Assembly: GCA_021323595.1 (NCBI GenBank)
Contig: JAJPKR010000056.1
Location: forward strand, 1-64,000
Origin: Terriglobia bacterium
GTDB taxonomy: Bacteria; Acidobacteriota; Terriglobia; Terriglobales; SCQP01
Length of the DNA: 64,000 nucleotides
Direction: 5' to 3'
Positions 39,207 to 49,909 of this stretch are shown here, one piece after another. The notes beneath the pieces are model-generated. The model saw only the letters and a program-made list of their open reading frames with translations, was not told the DNA's origin and made no database searches. The position numbers and the translations under genes are program-made. Position 1 is the first letter of the stretch, and each line of letters starts with the position of its first letter.

Positions 39207-42200
39207 ATGTTCGTTGACTTCTTCATCCGCCGGCCGATCTTCGCCAGCGTCTGCGCGCTGATCATCATCCTGGCGGGCGCGGTTTCGATCCCCACGCTGC
39301 CGGTCGCGCAGTACCCCAACCTCGCGCCGCCCACCGTCAACGTCACCGCCAACTTCATCGGCGCTAGCGCGCAAGAGGTGGAGTCCGCCGTCACCCTGCC
39401 GCTCGAGGAGGCGATCAACGGCGCCGAGGGCCTGCAATACATCACCTCCAGCAGCTCCAACTCCGGCATGGCGCAGATCACCTGCACCTTCGACGTCACC
39501 CGCGACATCGACCTCGCCGCCGTGGACGTGCAGAACCGCATCAGCACCGTCACCGGCCTGCTGCCGCCGGTGGTGCAGCAGACCGGCGTGACCGTGACCA
39601 AGGCCAACACCGGCTTTCTCGAGGTGCTGGGCTTCTACTCCGACCACAACCAATACAGCAATCTCTTCATTAGCAACTACGTGGACGTGTACGTCACCGA
39701 CGCGCTCAAGCGCGTGCCCGGCGTCGCCAACGTCGTCGTCTTCGGCCAGCGCACCTACGCCATGCGCATTTGGCTCGACCCCCTGCGCCTGGCCGGCCGC
39801 GGCCTCACCGCCAGCGACGTCATCGCCGCCTTGCAGGAGCAAAACGTCGAAATCGCCGCCGGCGCCGTCGGCCAGCCGCCCGCGCCCAGCGGCCAGGCCT
39901 ACCAGTTCAGCGTCCGCGCCGCCGGCCGGCTCACCGATCCCGCGCAGTTCGACAACATCGTCCTCAAAACCGACCGGAACGGCACCATCGTCAAGCTCAG
40001 CGACGTCGGCTACGCGCAATTGGGCGCCGAAAACTACGGCTCGAACCTCGAATACAACGGGGTTCCCACCGTCGGCCTGGCCATCCAGCAGCTGTCCACG
40101 GCCAACGCCATGGACGTCGCCCAGGGCGTCAACGCCACCCTGGCGCAGCTCGCGCCCCGCTTCCCGCCCGGCCTCCACTACATCACCGCGGTGGATAGCA
40201 CCGAGGTCGTCCGCGAATCCATGCGCGACGTGCTGATCACGCTGCTCGAGGCGATCATCATCGTCATCGTCGTGATCTTCCTCTTCTTGCAGGATTGGCG
40301 CACCACGCTGATCCCCTCGATCACGATCCCCGTGGCGCTGATCGGCACCTTCGCCTTCATTCGCCTGTTCAATTTCTCGATCAACACGCTGACCATGTTC
40401 GGCATCGTCTTGGCGACCGGCCTGGTCGTGGATGACGCCATCGTGGTCATCGAGAACGTCGAGCGCCACATCTCCGAGGGCGTCACCGAGCCCCACCGCG
40501 CCGCCTCCATCGCCATGAGCGAGGTGACCAGCGCGGTGATCGCCACCTCGCTGGTGCTGATCGCCGTCTTCGTGCCCGTGGCCCTGTTTCCCGGCACCAC
40601 CGGCATCCTCTTCCGCCAGTTCGCGCTGACCATCGCCTTCTCCATCGCCATCAGCGCCTTCAATGCGCTGACGCTCTCGCCGGCCCTGGCCGCCCTGCTG
40701 CTGCGCGAGCATCACGAGAAGGCGGCGTTCTGGAAGTTCATCCAGGCCGGCATCGAGGGCCTCACGCACGGCTATCGCCGCGTGCTGCACGGCGTGGCGC
40801 GCTGGCGCTGGGTGGCGGCGCTGGCGTTCCTCGGCACGCTCGTGGCCGCCTACTTCGTGTTCCTGGCCGTGCCCCGCGGCTTCATCCCCACCGAGGATCA
40901 GGGCTACATCATCCTCAACATTCAAGCGCCGCCGGGCGCCTCGCTCAGCTATACCGGCGGTGTCGCCAAGCAGGCCATGGCGCTGCTGCGCCGCCAGCCC
41001 GAGGTGCTCGGCGCCTTCGCCGTGACCGGCTTCAGCTTCGCCGGCGGCGGCTCCAACACCGGCCTCGTCTTCGTGCGGCTGAAGCCCTACGGCCAGCGCG
41101 TGGGACCGCAGCACTCCTCCCACGCGCTGGTGGCGCGTCTCCAGCCGCTGCTGTTCGGCATCCCCGGCGCCACCGTCGTCGCCTTCGAGCCGCCGCCCAT
41201 TCCCGGCATCGCCTCCCTTGGCGGCTTCCAGTTCGAAGTGCTCGACCAGAGCAACGCCACGCCCCAGCAGCTCTACGCCGCCGCGCAGGGGCTGATCCGG
41301 GCGGCGCGCAGCGATCCCAAGCTCACCGGCATGTTCAGCGGCTTCACCGCCAACGACCCGCAGATCCAGGTCAATATCGATCGCGACAAGGCGAAGGCGC
41401 TGCAAGTGCCGATCAACGATATCAGCGCCGCCTTGCAGACCTATCTCGGCTCGGCCTACGTCAACCAGTTCGACTTCAACAACCGCTCCTACCGGGTTTA
41501 CGTGCAGGCGGAGGCCCGCTTCCGCGATCGCGCCTCTGACATCAACGAGTTCTATGTCCGCTCCGGCAACGGCCAGATGGTGCCGCTGCGCGATCTGGTG
41601 CAGATCGAAAATACCGCCGCCCCGCAGGTGATCAATCACTACGATCTGTTCCGCTCCGCCGAAATTGACGGCAGCGCCGCCCCCGGCTACAGCAGCGGCC
41701 AGGCGATCTCGGAGATGGAGGCGCTGGCGCGTCGCGTGCTGCCGCAGGGCATGAGCTTCGCCTGGACCGGCTTGGCGCTGCAAGAAATCCAGTCCGGCAG
41801 CAAGGCGCTGCTGCTCTTCGTGCTCGGGTTGCTGGTCGTCTATCTGACGCTCTCGGCGCAATACGAGAGCTGGGTGCTGCCCTTCATCGTCATGCTGGCC
41901 GTGCCGGCTGCGCTGCTGGGCGCGCTCGGCGCGCAGGCGATGCGCGGCTTGCAGGACGACATCTATTGCCAGATCGGCTTGGTCATGCTCATCGGCCTCT
42001 CGACCAAGAACGCGATCCTGATCGTCGAGTTCGCCGAGCAACTGCGCGACCGCGGCCTGAACTTGGTCGAGGCGGCGATCGAAGCCGGCCGCATCCGCCT
42101 GCGGCCGATCTTGATGACCTCGATCGCCTTCATGCTCGGCATCCTGCCCTTGGTCGTGGCCAGCGGCGCCGGTTCCGCGGGACGGCATTCGGTGGGCACG

Positions 42201-42362
42201 GCGGTGTTCGGCGGCATGCTGCTGGCCACGATCCTCAACCTATTCTTTATTCCTGCCCTGTATCTCATTGTGCGCAGTGTCTTTCACGGACGCTCTCACC
42301 GCCACGGCGCGATTCCGCCCGGCGATCCCGAGGCGCCGCTCGCGCCGCAAACCACGCAGTAA
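39207..42362 (+). CDS. RND efflux inner-membrane transporter (HAE1/AcrB family)
   Basis: MFVDFFIRRPIFASVCALIIILAGAVSIPTLPVAQYPNLAPPTVNVTANFIGASAQEVESAVTLPLEEAINGAEGLQYITSSSSNSG; VVDDAIVVIENVERHISEG. Confidence 0.98.
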   Translation: MFVDFFIRRPIFASVCALIIILAGAVSIPTLPVAQYPNLAPPTVNVTANFIGASAQEVESAVTLPLEEAINGAEGLQYITSSSSNSGMAQITCTFDVTRDIDLAAVDVQNRISTVTGLLPPVVQQTGVTVTKANTGFLEVLGFYSDHNQYSNLFISNYVDVYVTDALKRVPGVANVVVFGQRTYAMRIWLDPLRLAGRGLTASDVIAALQEQNVEIAAGAVGQPPAPSGQAYQFSVRAAGRLTDPAQFDNIVLKTDRNGTIVKLSDVGYAQLGAENYGSNLEYNGVPTVGLAIQQLSTANAMDVAQGVNATLAQLAPRFPPGLHYITAVDSTEVVRESMRDVLITLLEAIIIVIVVIFLFLQDWRTTLIPSITIPVALIGTFAFIRLFNFSINTLTMFGIVLATGLVVDDAIVVIENVERHISEGVTEPHRAASIAMSEVTSAVIATSLVLIAVFVPVALFPGTTGILFRQFALTIAFSIAISAFNALTLSPALAALLLREHHEKAAFWKFIQAGIEGLTHGYRRVLHGVARWRWVAALAFLGTLVAAYFVFLAVPRGFIPTEDQGYIILNIQAPPGASLSYTGGVAKQAMALLRRQPEVLGAFAVTGFSFAGGGSNTGLVFVRLKPYGQRVGPQHSSHALVARLQPLLFGIPGATVVAFEPPPIPGIASLGGFQFEVLDQSNATPQQLYAAAQGLIRAARSDPKLTGMFSGFTANDPQIQVNIDRDKAKALQVPINDISAALQTYLGSAYVNQFDFNNRSYRVYVQAEARFRDRASDINEFYVRSGNGQMVPLRDLVQIENTAAPQVINHYDLFRSAEIDGSAAPGYSSGQAISEMEALARRVLPQGMSFAWTGLALQEIQSGSKALLLFVLGLLVVYLTLSAQYESWVLPFIVMLAVPAALLGALGAQAMRGLQDDIYCQIGLVMLIGLSTKNAILIVEFAEQLRDRGLNLVEAAIEAGRIRLRPILMTSIAFMLGILPLVVASGAGSAGRHSVGTAVFGGMLLATILNLFFIPALYLIVRSVFHGRSHRHGAIPPGDPEAPLAPQTTQ

Positions 42363-42372
42363 ACCGGCGCAG

Positions 42373-42418
42373 ATCAGGCTGTCCCCTTTTACTAACCCGT
42401 AAAAGGGGACAGCCTGAT
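42373..42418. terminator. Perfect 20-bp inverted repeat with 6-nt loop (terminator or REP-like palindrome)
   Basis: atcaggctgtccccttttac-taaccc-gtaaaaggggacagcctgat, 11 bp after the RND gene stop. Confidence 0.6.
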
Positions 42419-42545
42419 ATTTGCGGGTTTTGGGCCTGGGTCACGCCCGTGGGCCCGGCATTCCCGCCTGATACGAGCCCGGCCGGGCGTGATGGGCTGC
42501 CGCTCGCGATGTGGCACAATCGTTCGGTTCCCGGCATTCTTCTTC

Positions 42546-43196
42546 ATGCCTGCCCTGCTGCGCGCGATCGTCGAGTCGGCTCTAGTCACGTTCAGCTCCG
42601 TCTTTTTTCTGGTCGATCCCTTCGCCGTGATTCCCATCTTTCTCTCGGTCGCGCCCGCCGATCGCGCCGAGAGCCGCCGCGTCGCGCGCCGTGCCGCCTG
42701 GACCTGCGCGCTGGTGCTCGCCGCGTTCGCGGCCGGCGGCGCCCTAATCTTCCAGCTCTTCAGCATCACTCTGCCCGCCTTCAAGATCGCCGGCGGCATC
42801 ATCTTGATCGGGATCGGCCTGGAGATGCTCCAAGCGCGGCGCTCGGAAACCAAGCAGACGCCGGAAGAAGCCGCCGAAAACGCGCACAAGGAGGACCCGA
42901 GCATCATCCCCCTCGGCATGCCCATGCTCGCCGGCCCGGGCGCCATCGCCGATGTTATGGTGCTGATGGGCGACGCCAAGGGCTGGTGGCATGTTGTGAT
43001 TCTCTTCGCCGCCATCGCCCTGACTTCGTGGCTGGCATACGTGATTCTCGGCGGCGCCGAGCGCCTGGCGCGCACCCTCGGTCAGACCGGCATCCGCATC
43101 ATGACGCGCATCATGGGGCTGATCCTGGTGGCGATCGCCGTGCAGTTCATCATCAACGGATTCGCCGACCTGGGCTGGGTCAAGCGTCTCCACTGA
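42546..43196 (+). CDS. MarC-family membrane protein
   Basis: FFLVDPFAVIPIFLSVAPADRAESRRVARRAAWTCALVL..PLGMPMLAGPGAIADVMVLMG; MarC layout. Confidence 0.92.
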   Translation: MPALLRAIVESALVTFSSVFFLVDPFAVIPIFLSVAPADRAESRRVARRAAWTCALVLAAFAAGGALIFQLFSITLPAFKIAGGIILIGIGLEMLQARRSETKQTPEEAAENAHKEDPSIIPLGMPMLAGPGAIADVMVLMGDAKGWWHVVILFAAIALTSWLAYVILGGAERLARTLGQTGIRIMTRIMGLILVAIAVQFIINGFADLGWVKRLH

Positions 43197-43340
43197 CCCG
43201 CTCAGCCGCGCCCCCGCACGCGAAGCGCCATCGCCCGGTGGAATCGGCCAACCGCAGCCAACGAGAGCATGAGGGGCAGAGGATTCCAAGCTCTGCCCTC
43301 TCCACTGCAGTGCTCACCGTGTCGTCGAGCGAAAGCTCGT

Positions 43341-44267
43341 TCACGGCTGGACTGGAGCGGCTCCGGCAACGCCTTCTCCCTGGGTTACGTAGACCGCCGT
43401 GCCGTCACTGCTAACCGGCGTGGTATCGCCCGAGCCCAGATCTACTGTCAGTACCTGCGACGCGGAAAGAAGTCCGGACTTGTTGGTCCAGGCCTTGATC
43501 CCGACGCTGAAGAGATACGTGCTCCCACCCACCTCCGCTGCCCCATCGTCGTTCCATATTGTGGGTCCGATCTTCGTCGTTGCGCCGGTGGGGTCGACCT
43601 CGTAGAGCGCCGCCGGTATAAGGGCTCTTTCATTTAAGTAGGTTGAATCTTGACGGTTGAGATCGAAGGCGACCTCGTCGTAGGTCACGTAGAGCTTTCC
43701 GTCCACGCCGGTGATGGTTTCGTCGCAGAGAACGATCCAGCTGTTGTTGATAATCGTGAACGGAGCGACTAGATCGGCCGGGACGCCCGTAGGCCCGATC
43801 AGCGTTGCCGCGCCCGTCGCCAAATTGACGGAATAGAGATTCTGCACGCCTCCGCCCACGTTGAAATCGGTGAGGTAGAGACGCCCGTCGACTCCGCCCA
43901 GGCCGAAAGCGTCGGCGCCCAAGCCCGTCGGGCCAATATCGGTAACCTGGCCCGTCGCAGGATTGATTGTGACCAGATCGCCGGCGTTGTTCCCGCCGGT
44001 GACCAAGCTGTATAGGGTGCCGTTCGCCCAAACCAAACCGCCCAGGCTTTCGGGCGTGTTCGGGCCGATTTGGCGAAACACGCCGTTGGAAAGGTTCACC
44101 GTGCCGAACTCGCCGCTAAATGTGACGACGTATACGTGGGCCGCGGTCCCCGCCGCCCGAGCGCCCGGAACCAAAGCAAGAGAAGCCGTCAGCGCGGCTG
44201 CAGCCAATACCGGTAGCACGGTCAATCTCGACATCCATACAGACCGTGGAATAAGAGTGAATTTCAT
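43341..44267 (-). CDS. Secreted beta-propeller-like repeat protein
   Basis: Signal peptide ending VPGARA; repeats DLVTINPATGQVTDIGPTG, NLYSVNLATGAATLIGPTGV, ALYEVDPTGATTKIGPT; RBS aaaggaggcgac. Confidence 0.75.
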   Translation of the reverse strand: MKFTLIPRSVWMSRLTVLPVLAAAALTASLALVPGARAAGTAAHVYVVTFSGEFGTVNLSNGVFRQIGPNTPESLGGLVWANGTLYSLVTGGNNAGDLVTINPATGQVTDIGPTGLGADAFGLGGVDGRLYLTDFNVGGGVQNLYSVNLATGAATLIGPTGVPADLVAPFTIINNSWIVLCDETITGVDGKLYVTYDEVAFDLNRQDSTYLNERALIPAALYEVDPTGATTKIGPTIWNDDGAAEVGGSTYLFSVGIKAWTNKSGLLSASQVLTVDLGSGDTTPVSSDGTAVYVTQGEGVAGAAPVQP

Positions 44268-44478
44268 GTCGCCTCCTTTGCGAGTACATGGGCGCGCCCG
44301 TGGCGCGCGACGCGGCCTTCCGCATTCGGACCCGTAGGCTCGCACGCGCTTTCCAGGAAACGCCCTGTCCAGATAGGCGCAAACGACCGGTGAAACGTAT
44401 CAACCGCGCGCCATGGCGTAGTCGCCGCGGAATGATCTATAATCCCTGCGATTCCGATCCCCCCAGAAAGGGCGCCGA

Positions 44479-45093
44479 TTGCGGCGAATTCGGGTGAAAA
44501 CGTCTCCTGAAGGGCAGCTCAGCGTCTTGCTCCAAGCCTGGAGCAATGGAGACGAAAGTGCTCTGGACAAGCTGACGCCGATCGTTTATGCGGAACTGCA
44601 CCGCTTGGCCAGCCATTACATGCGCGCCGAGCGCAGCGGGCACAGTCTGCAGACGACCGCGCTGGTGAACGAGGCGTATTTGCGGCTTGCGGGTTGCAAG
44701 CGCATGCGCTGGGAGAACCGGACCCATTTCTTCGCCGTTTCCGCGCAGCTGATGCGGCGCATCCTAGTGGATCATGCCCGGCGCCACAATCTCAAACGCG
44801 GTGCTGGGATCGCGCATGTCTCGCTGGATGGCACCGCTGTCGTGGGCGGGGACCGCCGGGAAGACTTCGTGGCGCTCGATGACGCCCTGCAAGCGCTCGC
44901 CCGCATCGACCCCCGAAAAGCCCGCGTGGTGGAACTCCGCTTCTTTGGCGGGCTCAACGCCGAGGAAACGGCCGAAGTGCTCAAAGTATCGCGGATCACT
45001 GTGATGCGCGACTGGAGGACCGCGCGCGCCTGGCTGCATCGCGAGTTGACGCTCGGAGCACCGAATGGATCCGAAACGATGGAAACGGATTGA
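44479..45093 (+). CDS. ECF-type RNA polymerase sigma factor
   Basis: [57 protein letters not shown]..; [40 protein letters not shown]. Non-ATG start (44479 or 44494). Confidence 0.93.
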   Translation: MRRIRVKTSPEGQLSVLLQAWSNGDESALDKLTPIVYAELHRLASHYMRAERSGHSLQTTALVNEAYLRLAGCKRMRWENRTHFFAVSAQLMRRILVDHARRHNLKRGAGIAHVSLDGTAVVGGDRREDFVALDDALQALARIDPRKARVVELRFFGGLNAEETAEVLKVSRITVMRDWRTARAWLHRELTLGAPNGSETMETD

Positions 45094-48000
45094 GGATCTG
45101 CTGCAAGCGGCGCTGCGGCTGCCGCCCGATCAGCAACAGGCGTTCTTGAGGCGGGCTTGCGGAGGCGACTCAGCGCTGGAAACCGAAGTTCGCTCCTTGC
45201 TCGCGTCCGATGAAAAAGCGGGGACTTTCCTGCAACGACCCGCAATCGAAGTAGCCGCGCGCCAGGCCGCGCTCGCCGGCGATTCGACGCCGGACCCGAA
45301 CCCGCGCACGGTTGAAGGACAGACCCTCGCGCATTACCGGGTTCTCGGCAAGCTCGGTGGCGGCGGCATGGGCGTGGTGTACAAAGCCAAAGATACCGAC
45401 CTCGGCCGTTTTGTGGCCCTCAAGTTCCTCCCAGACGATCTCGCCGGCGACTCGCAGGCGCTCGAGCGTTTTCGTCGCGAAGCGCGCGCCGCGTCCGCCC
45501 TCAACCATCCGAACATCTGCACCATCCACGAAATCGCTCAACATGGGGATCGCCTTTTCATCGCCATGGAGTATCTCGACGGAACCACGCTCAAACGCCG
45601 GATCCTGGGACGCCCGCTCGAAACCAGCGAGCTGCTGCACTTCGCCATCGAAGTTGCCGACGCCTTGGAGGCAGCCCACTCGCAAGGAATCATTCACCGC
45701 GACATCAAACCGGAGAACATCTTCATCACCCATCGCAACCACGCCAAGATCCTCGATTTTGGGCTGGCCAAGATAACGCCGCTGCCCAACCTCGCGGGCG
45801 GAGTCCGGCAATCGGAGGCGCCTACCGTATCGGTCGAAGAGCAATTGACGGCATCGGGAGTGGCCATCGGCACCGTCGACTATATGTCGCCCGAGCAGAT
45901 CGAGGCCAAACAGCTCGACGCGCGCACGGATTTGTTTTCGTTCGGCTCTGTTCTCTACGAGATGGCCACGGGCGTGCCTCCCTTCCACGGAGACACCACC
46001 GCCAGGAGCTTCGACGCCATATTGAATCGCGCGCCTGTGGACCCCGTGCGATTGAATCCCCGCGTTTCGCCGGAGCTCGAACGGATCATCGGCAAGTGTC
46101 TGGAGAAGGACCGCAACCTGCGGTACCAGTCCGCTTCGGAAATTCGAGCCGACTTGCAGCGCCTTAAACGCGACACCGATTCCGGACGCGGGGCTGCGAC
46201 ACCGGCAAAGGCGCATCATGCTCGAACCGGCAGCCCGTTGCCCTGGGCGGCCGGCGTCGGTCTGGCGGTTGCTTTGGCGGGCGCCGGCTGGTTCCTGTTC
46301 CCTCGCAAGGCCCCGGCCTTGACCGACAAGGACACCATTGTTCTCTCCGACTTCACCAACACGACCGGGGACTCGGTTTTTGATGGCACCCTGCGCGAGG
46401 GACTTTCCGTCCAGCTCGATCAGTCGCCTTTCTTGAGCGTGATTTCGGATCAGCGGATCGGACAGGCTTTGCAGTTGATGGATCGAAAGCCGGATGCGAA
46501 GCTCACGCCCGAGGTCGCGCGCGAAATCTGCCAGCGCACCGGGAGTGCGGCCGACCTGGAAGGCTGGATCGCGCAGATTGGCACGCGGTACCTGCTGACG
46601 CTGAAGGCCGTCAACTGCCCTAGCGGCGAGACCCTGGCGAGCGCGGAGGCTCAGGCGAGCGACAAAAGTCACGTGCTCGACGCTCTGGCAAAGACGGCTT
46701 CCGACATTCGCAACCGGCTGGGCGAGTCGATCGGCACGGTTCAAAAATTTAATACTCCCCTTGAGCAAGCCACGACGCCGTCGCTCGAGGCCCTCAAAGC
46801 CTTCACCCTGGGCCTCCGGCTTGACACCACGACCGGGGGCGACGCGGGAATTCCGTTTTTTGAGCGCGCGATCAAACTGGATCCGAAATTCGCGCTCGCC
46901 TACGCCTGGTTGGCCATCGAATCCACCGATGTCGGAGAATCCGGCAACGCCGCGAGCTACGCCCGAAAGGCCTACGAATTGCGCGGCCAAACCAGCGACT
47001 CGGAGAAGTATTTCATCTCCGCTGTCTTCCAAAAGGAGGCCACAGGGAACTTCGAAGCGGCTGAACAAGCCTGCAAGCTGTGGATTCAGGCCTATCCCCG
47101 CGCGGAGATGCCGCATATTTACTTGTCGGCGGCCATTTATCCGGCCCTTGGAGACTATGAGCAGGCGGCTGCGGAAGGCAGAGAAGCCGTGCGCCTCAAT
47201 CCAGACAGTGCCTTCGCCTATCAATTCCTCATGTTCGACGACATTGCCTTGGGCCATCTCGATGACGCGAGGGCCGCGTATCAGCAGGCTCTCGAACGAA
47301 AACTAAGCAGCCCTTTCTACTTTGCGGGCCTCTACGAGATCGCTTTTCTGCGCAACGATGCAGCGGGGATGGCGCGGCAGGTTGCACAGTCGGTGGGCAA
47401 GATGGAAGTCGAGGATAAGCTTCTGGCCTTGGAAGGCGATACCGCCGCATACCGCGGCCAGCTCAGGAAGGCGCGGCAGTTTTCCCGCCAGGCCATGGAA
47501 TCCGCCGAACGGTCGGGAAGAAAGGAAGCCGCTGCGACGTACGCCGCCATGTCGGCTCTGCGCGAAGCGTTGTTCGGCAACGCCGGCGAAGCGCGACGCC
47601 TGGCCGCTGCGGCCATGAAGGACCCGGAAGGCCACGATGAGCCCTACGGCGCCGCGCTCGCGCTCGCATACGCCGGCGGCGGCGAGCAAGCGCAAACCCT
47701 CGCCGGCGACTTGAACAAGAGATTCCCGGACGACACGCTCGTACAGTTCAATTACCTGCCGACGCTCCGCGCCGAACTGGCACTCAGCCGGAGAAATGCT
47801 TCTGGGGCCCTTGAGGATCTCCAGCCCGCCGCGCGCTATGAGCTCGGGCACACGACGTACAATTTTCCCCATTGGACCGCCATGTATCCCGTCTACGTCC
47901 GCGGCGAAGCTTATCTAGCTGCGCATCGCGGCGCAGAAGCCGCCGCCGAGTTCCAGAAAATCCTCGACCATCGCGGCATCGTGGTGAACGAACCCATCGG

Positions 48001-48160
48001 CGCGCTCGCCCATCTGAGCCTGGCTCGCGCTTACGGCTTGCAGGGTGACACAGCCAAAGCTCGCGCCGCCTATCAGGACTTTTTCGCGCTGTGGAAGAAC
48101 GCCGACCCTGACATCCCCGTCCTGGTGCAAGCCAGGGCTGAATACGGAAGGCTGCGATGA
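45065..48160 (+). CDS. Ser/Thr protein kinase with TPR-rich C-terminal domain
   Basis: [62 protein letters not shown]-terminal TPR-like repeats; overlaps sigma gene. Confidence 0.96.
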   Translation: MDPKRWKRIEDLLQAALRLPPDQQQAFLRRACGGDSALETEVRSLLASDEKAGTFLQRPAIEVAARQAALAGDSTPDPNPRTVEGQTLAHYRVLGKLGGGGMGVVYKAKDTDLGRFVALKFLPDDLAGDSQALERFRREARAASALNHPNICTIHEIAQHGDRLFIAMEYLDGTTLKRRILGRPLETSELLHFAIEVADALEAAHSQGIIHRDIKPENIFITHRNHAKILDFGLAKITPLPNLAGGVRQSEAPTVSVEEQLTASGVAIGTVDYMSPEQIEAKQLDARTDLFSFGSVLYEMATGVPPFHGDTTARSFDAILNRAPVDPVRLNPRVSPELERIIGKCLEKDRNLRYQSASEIRADLQRLKRDTDSGRGAATPAKAHHARTGSPLPWAAGVGLAVALAGAGWFLFPRKAPALTDKDTIVLSDFTNTTGDSVFDGTLREGLSVQLDQSPFLSVISDQRIGQALQLMDRKPDAKLTPEVAREICQRTGSAADLEGWIAQIGTRYLLTLKAVNCPSGETLASAEAQASDKSHVLDALAKTASDIRNRLGESIGTVQKFNTPLEQATTPSLEALKAFTLGLRLDTTTGGDAGIPFFERAIKLDPKFALAYAWLAIESTDVGESGNAASYARKAYELRGQTSDSEKYFISAVFQKEATGNFEAAEQACKLWIQAYPRAEMPHIYLSAAIYPALGDYEQAAAEGREAVRLNPDSAFAYQFLMFDDIALGHLDDARAAYQQALERKLSSPFYFAGLYEIAFLRNDAAGMARQVAQSVGKMEVEDKLLALEGDTAAYRGQLRKARQFSRQAMESAERSGRKEAAATYAAMSALREALFGNAGEARRLAAAAMKDPEGHDEPYGAALALAYAGGGEQAQTLAGDLNKRFPDDTLVQFNYLPTLRAELALSRRNASGALEDLQPAARYELGHTTYNFPHWTAMYPVYVRGEAYLAAHRGAEAAAEFQKILDHRGIVVNEPIGALAHLSLARAYGLQGDTAKARAAYQDFFALWKNADPDIPVLVQARAEYGRLR

Positions 48161-48324
48161 GAGGAGCGGTCTTATCCAGGTCCCGATTTCGGACTTGGCG
48201 TTAGCGGCGCGTTTCGCTGGTTCCGTTCGCTGCCGGCCTGGGCTGGTCCAGCGCCTCCGCTGACCCGCCGTTTTCATCGCGCCGTGTTCCGGGGCCGCTC
48301 CGGGCTGCCGCCTTTCCGGCGCCT

Positions 48325-48783
48325 TCAACCGCGCTCGTCTCGCCCGCTCGCCGTTGGACCGCCCAAACCCGCCGCCGCCGCGGGCCCGCGCGCCGCGTCT
48401 GCCGGGGAGGGGCGAAGGGCATCTTCGCCGCGCCTGCGCGCCAAGCGGCCGCCGGTCCGCCGCTGCAGGCGGGTGGCGTCGCGGCGCGCCTGCGGACGGC
48501 GCCCGGCTTCCCGGATCATCGCCTCCACCAGCACCGCCAGCGCCGGATCGCGCGGGCTTCCCAGGCGGTAATAGATCCACAGCCCCTGGCGGCGCCCCCG
48601 CACCAGCCCGCGGCGGCGCAGGTAAGCCAAGTGCCGCGAGGCCCTGGGCTGCGGAACTTGCAGGCTTTCGTGAATGTCGCACACGCACACCTCGCCCGCC
48701 GCCAAGAGCGCCAAAATGCGCAGCCGGGTCGGGTCGGCCAGCGCCGCCAGCACCGCCGCGAACTCGCTCAAGCCTGGCTCCAT
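48325..48783 (-). CDS. arsR: ArsR-family metalloregulator
   Basis: LADPTRLRILALLAAGEVCVCDIHESLQVPQPRASRHLAYLRRRGLVRGRRQGLWIYYRL; VCVCD metal-site motif. Confidence 0.9.
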   Translation of the reverse strand: MEPGLSEFAAVLAALADPTRLRILALLAAGEVCVCDIHESLQVPQPRASRHLAYLRRRGLVRGRRQGLWIYYRLGSPRDPALAVLVEAMIREAGRRPQARRDATRLQRRTGGRLARRRGEDALRPSPADAARGPAAAAGLGGPTASGRDERG

Positions 48784-48805
48784 ATATTTGGCTTGACAAA
48801 TATAT
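48782..48805. promoter_or_regulatory. Probable ArsR operator: perfect 9-bp inverted repeat, 6-bp spacer
   Basis: atatatttg-gcttga-caaatatat between divergent arsR and arsM; overlaps a TTGACA (48794-48799). Confidence 0.75.
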
Positions 48806-48861
48806 CACGCCCGCTATACGCTCGATCTGTATTCGTCCAGGCGAATATCGGAGGTCTGCCC

Positions 48862-49674
48862 ATGAGCGCGACGCGCGCCACCATACGCCAAAAGTACGGA
48901 GCCATCGCCGCCGCCGTCGCGAGCGACGGTTCCCAGCCCGCCGGCTGCGGCTGCGCCGATCCCATCACCTCCAACCTCTATTCCGAGGCCGAGGCGGCGG
49001 CGGTGCCCGGGGCGGCGCGCGCGGCTTCCCTCGGCTGCGGCAACCCCACCGCGCTGGCCGCGCTCCAGCCCGGCGAAGTCGTGCTCGACCTGGGCTCGGG
49101 CGGCGGCATGGACGTGCTGCTCTCCGCCCGTCGCGTCGGCCCGGGCGGCAAGGCCTATGGCCTGGACATGACCGGCGAGATGCTGGCGCTGGCGCGCGAG
49201 AACCAGCGGCGCGCCGGCCTCGCCAACGTCGAGTTTCTCCAGGGCACGATCGAGGCGATCCCCCTGCCCGACGCCTCGGTGGATGTCGTGATCTCGAACT
49301 GCGTGATCAATCTCTCGAGCGACAAGGATGCCGTCTTGCGCGAAGCCTTTCGCGTGCTCAAGCCGGGCGGCCGTTTGGCCGTCTCCGACGTGGTGACGCG
49401 GGGCGCGGTGCCCGGAGAGCTGCGGCGCAGCGTCGAGCTCTGGATCGGCTGCGTCGCCGGCGCGCTGGAAGAAAACGACTACCTGGCCAAGCTCGCCGCC
49501 GCCGGCTTTGCTGACGCCGCCGTCGAGCCCTGGCGCGTCTATCGCGCCGCCGATGCCGGTGAATTCCTGGCCGCCGCCGGCTTCGATGCGGACCGCGTCG
49601 CGCCGCTCGTGGATGGCAAGTTCGCCAGCGCCTTCATTCGCGCGCGCAAGCCCGCCGCCGCGCCCGCCGCCTGA
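48862..49674 (+). CDS. arsM: Arsenite S-adenosylmethionine methyltransferase
   Basis: IRQKYGAIAAAV..GCGCADPITSNLY..LGCGNPTALAALQPGEVVLDLGSGGGMDVLLSARRVGPGGKAYGLDMTGEML..VISNCVINLSSDKDAVLREAFRVLKPGGRLAVSDVV. Confidence 0.96.
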   Translation: MSATRATIRQKYGAIAAAVASDGSQPAGCGCADPITSNLYSEAEAAAVPGAARAASLGCGNPTALAALQPGEVVLDLGSGGGMDVLLSARRVGPGGKAYGLDMTGEMLALARENQRRAGLANVEFLQGTIEAIPLPDASVDVVISNCVINLSSDKDAVLREAFRVLKPGGRLAVSDVVTRGAVPGELRRSVELWIGCVAGALEENDYLAKLAAAGFADAAVEPWRVYRAADAGEFLAAAGFDADRVAPLVDGKFASAFIRARKPAAAPAA

Positions 49675-49909
49675 CCGCCGCGCCGCCGCCTTTGCGCCGC
49701 CGCCGCGCTCCGCCGCCCGCGATCTTTCAGCGCCGGTTGCGGCGCGCCTTGCCGCAGTCGCCGCGCCCGCAGCCGTGCGCCGCCATCACCCGCCCGGCGC
49801 CCGGTGGCCATCTCGAAGCCGCCAAAACTGGATATTGCCGCGGCAAGAGTTCGGCGGCATCGTGGAGCCCAATGTCGCGCCAAAACGCGACCTCCTGATC
49901 GCTAAGTAG

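Noticed and set aside
39192-42188. 998-aa minus-strand ORF opposite the RND transporter
   Set aside because: Shadow frame of a clear HAE1 RND gene; composition is the His/Asp/Gly/Arg bias typical of antisense frames in high-GC DNA.
45170-47257. 695-aa minus-strand ORF
   Set aside because: Antisense of the Ser/Thr kinase gene, which has unmistakable kinase motifs.
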